A stretch of 64,000 bases of DNA from CAWEWH01 sp963812775 (GTDB taxonomy: Bacteria > Pseudomonadota > Alphaproteobacteria > Rhizobiales > Beijerinckiaceae). Below the pieces are notes generated by a model, which did no database searches, was not told the DNA's origin, and worked only from the letters and a program-made list of their open reading frames with translations. The translations under genes and the position numbers were made by a program. Location of the stretch: the NCBI GenBank assembly GCA_963812775.1, contig CAWEWH010000005.1:310001-374000 (forward strand). The letters run 5' to 3'. This document shows positions 25,468-33,615 of this stretch, piece after piece (the stretch's first letter is position 1; the number at the start of each line of letters is the position of its first letter).

Positions 25468-27292
25468 TGACGGTCGAGACTGGCTTGCGGCGTTCGAGAT
25501 CGATCGACGCCGCGGGCCTTACCAATCCGCAGGCGCGCGAGCGTCCGTCGGCGTTCATCGACCGCCACGCGTGCCGGCTTCGCGACCGTCATCGAGTGCG
25601 CCAGGACGGCGAGCGCGAACTCATCGTTCGTCGACCTCCTGACCGGCGCGCCGCAGACGCCGGTCTATCCGATCCTGACAGCGCGAGCGGATCGGCATCC
25701 TCTTCGTCGGCGACGACCGGCTGCCCTCGTCGTGATGCTGCGCGACGACTTTCCCCGACACCGAGCATCAGCAGATCGTGCCGGAGGGCTTCCCGTTCGT
25801 CATCTGCATCGACGACCGGCCATGGTCCGAGGCGCGGCTTACCTGGACCCCGGCCGAGCTGATCGAGCGGATCTGTCGTGGTTTCGGCGTGCGGCGCGCG
25901 GCGAACTGCAGGATGCGCGCCAGCCGCTCGATCCGATCCTCATGGGCAGCGGCCTCAGCTTCATCGTCGCGCGCTCGATTCTCGAGCGCGGCGACGCGGA
26001 CGATCTCATCGGCGAGTATGATCCCGACGTTCGCGAATGTCCTGCGCGTCAAGCGCCTCGCCGAGGTGCGGCAGATCGCCGCCGGGATGGAGCCGGTGAC
26101 GATCATGTCGCCTATCGCATGCCTCCGCAGCGCATGAAGCGGATGCGAAGAGCGCCCGACGACCTCGCCGGCCTTGCGCTATGGCTGAACGACCGCGGTG
26201 TCGATCTGCTCGGCGATCTTCGTGCGCGACTTGACGGCGCGTTCGATAGCGGCGCCGGCGCCGCATGGCGCCTCCATGGCGCGCGTCGCGGTGATCGTCG
26301 AAATGCCAATCGTGTCGCCGCGCGATGAGCGCAAACGCGGCGTTGACATGCGCGCCTTCGTAACCGCGCAGTCCGCCGGCGACATCGCCGTCGGCCTGGG
26401 CATCGCGCTTAAGCAGGAGGACTCCGGAGCGAGGGCAGCCAGGTTGGCTACGTAAAGGCGATCCCGCATCGTCGCGGCGGACGAGGCGGCACTCGCGGCC
26501 ATCGTGGTACAGTCCGCCGAGGTGAATCTGGAGTTCGAACGCGACCTTGCGGCCCGGCTGGCGGGCACGCAGCAAGCCGACACGCGCGAGCGGTGCTTGT
26601 CGGCGCCGGTGCGATCGGCTCGCATGCCGCCGAATGTCTGGCGCGGGAAGGGCGCTTCCCCTGGACCGTGATCGACGACGATCGGCTGTTGCCGCACAAT
26701 CTCGCGCGGCATATCGCCCTCGGCGCGCACGTCACCCGGCCCAAGGCAGAGATCGTCGCGCACCTCGACTCAATGCCTTCCGGCAGCGGTCGCCGCGCAA
26801 TCAACCGCGAATCTCTTGGCGCACGTGGTCCGAGAGCCGGCAGAATGCCGTGAGCAGGCGCGCTCAAGGCGCCGAGATCATCATCGACGCGACCGCCTCC
26901 GTCGTGGCCGCGCGCGCCTTGTCGGATCGGTCCCGTCGCAGCGCGGCGCATCAGCGCGTTCTTCAACCCATCGGGCGAAGCTGCTGTCCTGCTCGCCGAA
27001 CCTGCCGATCGCGCTCATGCACACTGCGCGATCTCGAAGCCCAGTATTACGGTCTGGTCCTGCGCACGCCGCGCCTCGCCGCGCACTCGGCAAGCTGGCG
27101 GAGACCATCGCATATACCGGCGCATGCCGCGCCATCACCAACCGGATTCCGCAGTCGCGTGCCGCGATCCTCTCCGGCCTTGCCGCGAACGGCATCGTCG
27201 CGGCCGTCGATCAGCCGGAGCGGCGCGATCTCGGTGTGGTCATTGGCGCCGTCGGGCGAGGTATGCTCGACACGCCGCCGTGGAAGCCGTGA
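25467..27292 (+). CDS. E2-E1 fusion, Cap2-like ubiquitin-transfer enzyme (many frameshifts)
   Basis: About 608 residues when joined, the size of CBASS Cap2. The N-terminal part (RIGILFVGDDRLPLVVMLRDDF; EGFPFVICIDDRPWSEARLT; TPAELIERIC) resembles bacterial E2-like domains, with the candidate catalytic Cys in VICID. The C-terminal part is a ThiF/E1 adenylation domain: VLVGAGAIGSHAAECL (nucleotide loop), VIDDDRLLPHNLARH (Asp and Arg of the ATP site), and a late GACRAITNRIPQSR segment. Such proteins activate and conjugate a protein C-terminus. The start ATG 25467 overlaps the MBL stop. At least six shifts. Confidence 0.65.
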
Positions 27293-27769
27293 GCCGCTAC
27301 CGGGCGCAGGGATGGACCATCACGATTGACGTTGGCTTGATCCGCCGCATTTACGCAATGCGGCAGGTGAACCTTCCGCCCGAAACCGGCGGCATTCTGT
27401 TTGGCCTCGTCGATATTCCGGCAAAGCAATCCATCTCGTCGATGCGACACCGGCGCCTCCCGGAGCGTCGAGGAAAGCCCGGTGACTTCGTGCGCGGCAT
27501 GGGCGGCGTCGATGAAATGATGGAAGAAGTGCAGCGGCGGACGGCCGGACAGGTGCGCTATGTCGGGCGAATGGCACTCCCACCCGCCGCGGCACTCGGC
27601 GCGTCCGAGTGCTGTCGACGGCATGCAACTCGATTGGCTTGCCGCGTTGATGGGGATGGACTCGATGCCGGGCTTGATGGTGATCGCGGCCGACAGGCAA
27701 CTCGCGGTGATTTTCGCGAGCGAGCGCGCGGAGCCGTGCAGACCCAGAGGCTGCGATGACCTGGCATGA
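27289..27769 (+). CDS. JAB/JAMM isopeptidase, Cap3-like (frameshifts)
   Basis: The GTG start at 27289 overlaps the E1 stop (GTGA). About 160 residues. The catalytic Glu lies in NLPPETGGILFG, and the JAMM zinc motif is complete in the second frame: EWHSHPPRHSARPSAVD (His-x-His, Ser, Asp). After it come GMQLDWLAALMGMDSMPGLM and a stop at 27767-27769. At least two shifts separate the parts (around 27425-27480 and 27575). JAB proteins next to E1-like proteins remove the conjugates their partner makes. Size and motif fit Cap3 of type II CBASS. Confidence 0.72.
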
Positions 27770-28992
27770 GCGGGACAACGGAACCGTCAAGTCCGCGATA
27801 GGGCTTGCGCTGTCCGGCGGCGGTTCGCGCGCCATCGCCTTTCATCTCGGCTGCCTGCGCGCGCTGCACGACCTCGGGATCCTTGCGCAAGTCAAGGTGC
27901 TCTCGACCGTCTCCGGCGGCAGCGTCATCGGCGCGCTTTATGCCTCAACCGATGCGCCCTTCCCGGAATTCGAAGCCAAGCGTGCGCGACGATGCTCGCG
28001 CGGGGTCTGATGGTACCGACGCTTAAGGCCGCGTTCTTACCAGTCGAAGGACCCAAAGGCGCTCGTGTGCGCACTCCTAACCGGCTCGATCAACGTCCTG
28101 TTCTTGGCGTTGTCGTGGTCGCTCTGGTCTATCGGACTTGCTGGCACCGTCCCGCTATCGCGAGAGATTTCCGTATCGACACTGGCATCCGCCCATACGA
28201 CGCTTCGCAAGCCGCACCACGATCCTGATCCGCGCGATGAACGACCAGCTCTTCAAGCGGCAAACGGCTCGATGCCTTGGACAAGCACAAACCCTTTCTC
28301 ATCATCAATGCTGCCGAATTCGCACCGGCTCCGCGTTCTACTTCACCGCGCGCAAATCCGGATCGTGGCGGCTGGGACGGCTTGCGAAGTGCGACATTAC
28401 TGCTCGCGCAAGCGGTCACGGCGTCGGCCGCGTACCCCATGTTTCTTCCTGCGCTCGACCAAGTGCTGCCGTTCGACAAGCGCGACGGGTCGCGGCGGAT
28501 GGAGCGCGTCTCGCTAACCGACGGCGGCGTCTACGACAATCTTGGGCTCGCACCGCTCTGGCCTGACCGCGATCCTCGGTCAGCCTCAACGTGGAGCCCT
28601 GGACACGATCATCTGTTGCCGGGCTGGCTACGGCCTTCGTCACGATCCACCGAACCAGTTCATGATCGCGCGGATCAAGAGCGCCTTCGCCTCGATCTTC
28701 GATCGTGCACAGAACGCAGCCGACCAAGCGGCTCTTCGATCTCAAACTCCGGAAGATCGTCCGCAGTTGTGATGCCGTACCTTGGACAGGACGACGGCCG
28801 CCTGAAGTTCCGGCCCGACGGGTTGGTTACGCGCGAAGACGTCTATGCTTACCCCACGGACTTCTCGGCGATGAGCCTGAGTGGATCGAGCGCCTCAGCC
28901 GACGAGGCGAGCAGCTCACGAAAGCGCTGATCGCCGAGCACGCACCCCACCTTGTAGAGCCGGCAGTCGCCGCGACCCAATTGTCTCGGTAA
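27756..28992 (+). CDS. Patatin-like phospholipase with an internal membrane segment (frameshifts)
   Basis: Starts at ATG 27756, 14 bases inside the JAB gene. GLALSGGGSRAIAFHLGCLR is the oxyanion-hole glycine motif, LSTVSGGSVIGALYA holds the nucleophile serine, and TDGGVYDNLGL carries the catalytic Asp. Between them the frame at 28065-28150 gives a hydrophobic stretch (LLTGSINVLFLALSWSLWSI) that looks like a transmembrane helix. The last part reads YPTDFSAMS, then EWIERLSRRGEQLTKALIAE to a stop at 28990-28992. About 412 residues, at least five shifts. Patatins linked to CBASS (CapV) degrade the inner membrane; here activation is unknown. Confidence 0.7.
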
Positions 28993-29229
28993 TATTTCCT
29001 TCAGCCCTATCGGAACTCGCGCATCTGTGCCGCGAGGCGGTCGTGATAGGTCGGCCAACAGGCGGCTGCACGTCTTCGCGTCGAGCTTGATTGCTTCTCG
29101 GACCTGTAACCGCATTGTAACCGCGAAGTGATCCGCCGCTCCGAAGCGGTTCTCGAGCGACGTGAGCCGGCGACGCGCTCAAGCCTTTACAGGCCAAGCG
29201 CTTCTTCGGCTTTGACGGTTGAGGAAATT

Positions 29230-29304
29230 TGGAGCGGGCGAAGGGATTCGAACCCTCGACCCCAACCTTGGCAAGGTTGTGCTCTACCCCTGAGCTACAC
29301 CCGC
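29230..29304 (-). tRNA. tRNA-Gly (anticodon GCC)
   Basis: The minus strand folds as a cloverleaf: acceptor GCGGGTG with CGCCCGC, D arm GCTC AGGGGTA GAGC, anticodon arm CAACC TTGCCAA GGTTG with anticodon GCC, T arm GAGGG TTCGAAT CCCTT, discriminator T and an encoded CCA at 29230-29232. Its 3' end faces the accessory block to the left, the usual geometry for islands inserted at tRNA 3' ends. Confidence 0.93.
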
Positions 29305-29383
29305 GTCCGAGGGGCGTTCATGCCGCAAACGGCAGCCGGGCGCAAGGGGCGCGACGGGGCGGGAGCGGGTCGGCAAAACCGGC

Positions 29384-29464
29384 TTAGTGCAGGAAAACCA
29401 GCCAAGCGGCGCCGGCCAGCGGCGCGACGATGCCGAAAAGGGTCGGAAGGAAGTTGGCGGCCAT
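29384..29464 (-). CDS. Single-helix membrane microprotein (26 aa)
   Basis: ATG at 29464 preceded by GGGAG 8 bases upstream. It encodes a 26-residue protein that is nearly all one hydrophobic helix: MAANFLPTLFGIVAPLAGAA then WLVFLH. It lies alone between the tRNA and a dispersed repeat. Small membrane proteins often modulate larger complexes, but no partner is evident. Also possible that it is chance. Confidence 0.45.
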   Translation of the reverse strand: MAANFLPTLFGIVAPLAGAAWLVFLH

Positions 29465-29498
29465 CAGGCGTCTCCCGGTTTCGCTTTGCCCGCTCCTC

Positions 29499-29602
29499 GC
29501 GCATGATCCCGAAAAGTGTCAGCGGTTTTCGGACAGGATCATGCGCAGAATCAACCGCGTAGAGCGCGCATCCGTTTCGAATGAAACGGATCGTGCTCTA
29601 GA
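29499..29602. repeat. Two-hairpin dispersed repeat, copy A
   Basis: First hairpin: GCGCATGATCC ... GGATCATGCGC around CGAAAAGTGTCAGCGGTTTTCG. Second: TAGAGCGCGCATCCG ... CGGATCGTGCTCTA. The same two-hairpin layout with closely similar sequence occurs at 49413-49514. Short palindromic intergenic repeats of this kind are widespread in Hyphomicrobiales. Confidence 0.8.
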
Positions 29603-29694
29603 GCCCGACTGTTTCGGCGCAATTGCGCGCCACCGAAATGTTGTTTCGTTCCGGCGTCTTGTCTGACCTTGCCGGCCCCGGATAGACACGCGTC

Positions 29695-30234
29695 ATGTCC
29701 GCAACGCCAGAAACGCTGTTCGGTTTCCTGCAAAGGCTCGGCATCACGACCGGGACGATGTCGCACCCGCCGCTGTTCACGGTGGCGGAATCGCAGGCGC
29801 TGCGCGGCCAAATTCCCGGCGGTCACACCAAGAACCTGTTCCTCAAGGACAAGAAGGGCCGCCTCTTCCTCGTCGTCGTGCCCGAGGACGCGCTCGTCGA
29901 CCTGAAGCGGCTGCACACGCGCATCGGCGCCTCCGGCCGGCTCTCCTTCGGCAGCGCCGAGGAGATGCGCCATCACCTCGGCGTCGAGCCGGGCTCGGTG
30001 ACACCGTTCGGGCTGATGCACGACGGCACGGGCGCCGTCACAGTGGTGCTCGACGCCGGCATGATGACGAACGAGCGGCTCAACTTCCATCCCCTCGTCA
30101 ACACCATGACGACGACGATTGCGCACGACGATCTCGTGGCGTTCCTCGTAGCCACCGGGCACGCGCCGCTGATCGTGGCCCTCGCCGAGCCGGCTCCGAC
30201 CGAGGCGGCGTCATCGCAAATGCAATCGAAATGA
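29695..30234 (+). CDS. Prolyl-tRNA deacylase ProX/PrdX-type (YbaK fold)
   Basis: 179 residues of the YbaK/ProRS-insertion fold: TMSHPPLFTVAESQALRGQI, GHTKNLFLKDKKGRLFLVV, RLSFGSAEEMRHHLGVEPGS, VTPFGLMHDGTGAVTVVLD and LNFHPLVNTMTT are the conserved blocks of PrdX. The enzyme hydrolyses alanine mischarged on tRNA-Pro in trans, in the cytoplasm. Complete and in a single frame. It ends 7 bases from the convergent aldolase-like gene. Confidence 0.9.
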   Translation: MSATPETLFGFLQRLGITTGTMSHPPLFTVAESQALRGQIPGGHTKNLFLKDKKGRLFLVVVPEDALVDLKRLHTRIGASGRLSFGSAEEMRHHLGVEPGSVTPFGLMHDGTGAVTVVLDAGMMTNERLNFHPLVNTMTTTIAHDDLVAFLVATGHAPLIVALAEPAPTEAASSQMQSK

Positions 30235-30241
30235 CCGCCGG

Positions 30242-31411
30242 CTACTGCGAGCGGCCGCGCCCCTCGATCGGCACGATGTCGATGAGGCGGTCGCCGCTGA
30301 CCACGTGATAGACATCGAACCTGTCGACGTTGGGGTCGCAATGGGGTGGCACGAGCTCGACGCGATCGCCGATGGCGACCGTGTGGCCCTCTGGCCTGAG
30401 CATGCGCCCGTGCTCGTCGCCGAAGAACGAATAGCCGCCGGCCGCGAACGGCACTGTGGCCGGCCGCGGCGGCCCCGCGTCCGTCGCGAAGGCTTTGAGG
30501 CCGGCATCGACGGTGACGAAGCCGGGCTGATTGGCGCTGATGACGCTCGCCTGCACGAAGAGGCTTTGCTCGAAGGCGCCATCGGCATCGTCGCCCAGCG
30601 CGTCGCGATATTGCGCGTCCATGAACACGTAGGAGCCCGGCTGCACCTCATTGAGGATGCCGAGCGCCGCGTCAGCCGCGAACGTGCCCGTGCCCCCGCC
30701 GGTGATCTGCCCAATGGCAGCCCCCTGTGCCTTGAGGCTCTTGGCGGCGGTGGCGAGGATCGCCGTGCCGTGCTCGACGGCTGCATGGCGAGCCTCGCGG
30801 CCCTTCATGTGCTGCCAGGAGCCGCCATAGCCCTGCAGGCCGACGAGCGTGAGAGGCTTTGAAGCGCCGATCTGTTGCGCCAGCGCGACGGCGCCCTGCA
30901 GGTCGGCGACGCCGGTGCGGTGCAGACCGACATCGATGTCGATGATCACGTCGATCAACGCCTCGGCCTCGGCCGCAGCCTCCTGGAGGGCGCGTACGCC
31001 GTCGGGGTGATCGACCACGATGGCGAAATCCACGACCTTCTTCGACAGCGCCGCGGCCCGGCGCGCCGCGGCCGCCCCCGCAACCGGCGAGGTGATCAGG
31101 ATGCCGTCGATGCCTTCCTGCGCCAGCGCCTCGGCTTCGCCGAGCTTGGCGCAGCAGACGCCGACCGCCCCGGCGGCGATCTGGCGTCGGGCGATGAACG
31201 CCGACTTGTGCGACTTGGCGTGCGGCCGAAGCTTGAGCCCGGCGCGCTTCGCCCGCTCGGCCATGCGGGCGATGTTGCGGTCGAGTGCATCGACATCGAG
31301 GATCAGCGCCGGGGTCGCGACGCGGTGGCGCGAGCCGGACCGGCCCAGCTCGGCCAGCGACGGCGCCAGGTGCGGCCAGCGTGCGGCATCGAGTCTCAGC
31401 CATCCGCTCAT
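30242..31411 (-). CDS. DSD1-family PLP enzyme (D-threonine aldolase / D-hydroxyaspartate aldolase-like)
   Basis: 389 residues from ATG 31411 (MSGWLRLDAARWPHL); an upstream in-frame extension has no support. It is a fold-III PLP enzyme with an alanine-racemase-like N-terminal barrel: TPALILDVDALDRNIARMAE, the cofactor lysine in RPHAKSHKS, IDVGLHRTGV, and TGGGTGTF as the phosphate loop. The C-terminal domain has the metal-binding pattern of the family (VELVPPHCDPNVDRFD). Known members cleave beta-hydroxy-D-amino acids to glycine and an aldehyde, or deaminate D-serine; the exact substrate cannot be read here. Confidence 0.85.
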   Translation of the reverse strand: MSGWLRLDAARWPHLAPSLAELGRSGSRHRVATPALILDVDALDRNIARMAERAKRAGLKLRPHAKSHKSAFIARRQIAAGAVGVCCAKLGEAEALAQEGIDGILITSPVAGAAAARRAAALSKKVVDFAIVVDHPDGVRALQEAAAEAEALIDVIIDIDVGLHRTGVADLQGAVALAQQIGASKPLTLVGLQGYGGSWQHMKGREARHAAVEHGTAILATAAKSLKAQGAAIGQITGGGTGTFAADAALGILNEVQPGSYVFMDAQYRDALGDDADGAFEQSLFVQASVISANQPGFVTVDAGLKAFATDAGPPRPATVPFAAGGYSFFGDEHGRMLRPEGHTVAIGDRVELVPPHCDPNVDRFDVYHVVSGDRLIDIVPIEGRGRSQ

Positions 31412-31572
31412 GCTCCAAGCCGGGCAATGGACGCGAGATGCCCGGTTTCTGCAATATCCTAAATGGTTACCGACGGCCCCAAAGCATCGATTTGGGTTGA
31501 CGCGAATTGCCAGACGGCGTTTCTCACCCCATCTTGGGCCAAACCTCCAACAGCCCAATTCAGGTCAAGCAC

Positions 31573-32484
31573 ATGCTCGCAGACGCAAAGGCCCCCGAGG
31601 CCGGCGGAGAACTCATCAAGGACACGACGACGGCTGCCTTCAGCAAGGACGTCATCGACGAATCCATGCGCCAGCCGGTGCTGGTCGATTTCTGGGCGCC
31701 CTGGTGCGGCCCCTGCAAGCAGCTCACCCCGGTGCTCGAGAAGGTGGTCAAGGCGGCGGGCGGCAGGTCAAGCTGGTCAAGATCAACATCGACGAGCACC
31801 CGCAGATCCCCGGCCAGCTCGGCATCCAGTCGATCCCGGCCGTCTTCGCCTTCCAGCGCGGCCAGCCGGTCGACGGCTTCATGGGCGCGCTGCCCGAAAG
31901 CCAGGTCAAGGGCTTCATCGAGCGGCTCGTCGGCCCGCTCGGGCCCGGCGCCGCCGAGGAGCTGCTGAAGCGAGGCCGAGGCGCTGGCGGCGGCCGGCGA
32001 CGCGGTCGGCGCCGCCGAGCTCTATTCGCGCGGTCCTGGCGCAGGACCCGGCGAACACCGCAGGCCATCGGCGGCCTCGCCGCTGCGCGTCGAGATCGGG
32101 CGACCTCGAGGGCGCCAAGCGGCTTCCTCGCCATGGCGCCGGCCGACAAGGCCGAGCGATCCGGCGATCGCCGCGGCGCGCGCCGCCGTCGAGCTCGCCG
32201 AGCAGGCGGCCGCCGCTCGGCGACACCGACGAGCTCGAGCGCCGGCTCGCGGCCGAACCCCAAGGACCACCAGGCGCGCTTCGATCTCGCGCTCGGCGCT
32301 CAACGCCAAGGGCGAGCGCGAGGCGGCGCTCGACCAGCTCTGGACATCGTCAGGCGCGACCGCAAATGGAACGAGGACGCGGCCCGCAAGCAGCTGGTGC
32401 AGTTCTTCGAGGCCTGGGGGCCGATGGACGAGCTGACCGTCGCGCGGCCGGCGCAAGCTGTCGTCGCCATCCTGTTCGTCGTGA
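31573..32484 (+). CDS. TPR-thioredoxin family protein, CnoX/YbbN-like (many frameshifts)
   Basis: Starts MLADAKAPEAGGELIKDTTT. The thioredoxin domain contains LVDFWAPWCGPCKQLTPVLE, with the active-site CGPC, then KINIDEHPQIPGQLGIQSIP and FQRGQPVDGFMGALPESQVK. A helical TPR tail is recovered piecewise (AGDAVGAAELYS, RFDLALG, VRRDRKWNEDAARKQLVQFF) to a stop at 32482. About 304 codons, the CnoX length, with numerous shifts after residue 60. CnoX-type proteins are holdases that protect clients during oxidative stress and cooperate with GroEL. Confidence 0.8.
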
Positions 32485-32491
32485 GCACGCC

Positions 32492-33190
32492 ATGCGCCGG
32501 GAGACGGCCATGGTCATGAACGCCGTCTATCGGGGCCCGCAGGACTGCCCGCGCAGTCATCCCGCGTGTTCCCGCTGGCCGGCGCGCTGCTGCTGCCGCG
32601 CGGCCAGATGCCGCTCAACATCTTCGAGCCGCGCTATCTCGCGATGGTCGACGACGCGCTGGCCGGCGACCGCGTCATCGGCATGATCCAGCCGCGACGC
32701 CGAGGACGAGGCGGCCGCGGCGACGGCGCCGAAGCTCTACGAGGTCGGCTGCGCCGGCCGCATCACCCAGCTTCGCCGAGACCGGCGACGGCCGCTACCT
32801 GATCACGCTGACCGGCATCGCCGCTTCCGCGTCGCCGAGGAGCTCGCGGTCACGCACGCCCTACCGCCAGGCCGCGTCGACTACGCGCCGTTCGCTCAGC
32901 GATTTCGTCGGCCCGCGCCGGCGAGGACGAGGTCGACCGCGGCGCGCGTGCATCGCGGCGCTTACGCGACTTCCTCGAGGCCCACGACCTCAAGGCCGAC
33001 TGGCGGCATCGAGGAGGCGCCCAACGAGGCGCTGGTCAACGCGCTCTCCATGATGAGCCCGTTCGGCCCGAGGAGAAGCAGGCGCTGCTCGAGGCGCCCG
33101 ACCTCAAGACCCGCGCCGAGATGCTGATCGCGCTCACGGAGATCGAGCTGGCGCGCGCCGACGGCGGCTCCGGAATCGCACCTGCAGTGA
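32492..33190 (+). CDS. LON substrate-binding domain protein (many frameshifts)
   Basis: A stand-alone Lon N-terminal domain: VFPLAGALLLPRGQMPLNIF, EPRYLAMVDDALAGDRVIGM, QP, then shifted pieces LYEVGCAGRIT, YLITLTGI, FRVAEEL. The C-terminal part ALVNALSMMSPFGPEEKQAL, LEAPDLKTRAEMLIALTEIE runs to the stop at 33188. About 232 residues. No ATPase or protease domain. Function unproven, probably peptide binding. It follows the thioredoxin gene by 7 bases and precedes the Trm112-like gene, a trio seen in many alphaproteobacteria. Confidence 0.8.
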
Positions 33191-33206
33191 GGTCGCGAGC
33201 GACTGC

Positions 33207-33417
33207 ATGCAGCGACGAATCCACGCCCAGCCGGAAGCCCACCGCGCCATCGACCCGAAGCTGCTCGAGATCCTGGTCTGCCCGCTGACCAAGGCGACGC
33301 TGGAATACGACGCCGCGCGCCAGGAGCTGATCAGCCGCGCCGGCCAAGCTCGCCTATCCGATCCGCGACGGCATCCCGATCATGCTGCCGGAGGAGGCGC
33401 GGCCGCTCACGGATTGA
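33207..33417 (+). CDS. Trm112/YcaR family small zinc-ribbon-like protein (one frameshift)
   Basis: IDPKLLEILVCPLTKATLEY is the hallmark N-terminal block of Trm112 proteins. After a one-base shift near 33345 the expected end follows: LAYPIRDGIPIMLPEEARPL and a stop at 33415. About 69 residues. Trm112 is a partner and activator of methyltransferases in eukaryotes and archaea; the bacterial proteins are uncharacterised. Confidence 0.8.
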
Positions 33418-33615
33418 GCTTCGGAACCAGGTGGGCCGCCGCCTGTTGACCTCGCAGAGTGGCGACCCGGCAGGACCGTCATGGGGCCCGATTGAGAAGA
33501 ACGGCTGCCCTTACTTCGGCGCGATCGTGGCGGAACTTCGCGCTGGGCTCGGCCGTTCGGGCCTCGCCTAGCCGGGATCATGCGCCAGCGTCGAGGAGGC
33601 TCCGGGAACTCCAAC

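Noticed and set aside
24323..28992. Retron, Thoeris or Gabija-type system
   Set aside because: No reverse transcriptase, TIR, UvrD-like or OLD motifs were seen; the domains present are MBL, E2, E1, JAB and patatin.
28849..29115. 88-residue minus-strand ORF next to the patatin 3' end
   Set aside because: Overlaps the end of the patatin gene and shows no family pattern or ribosome site.
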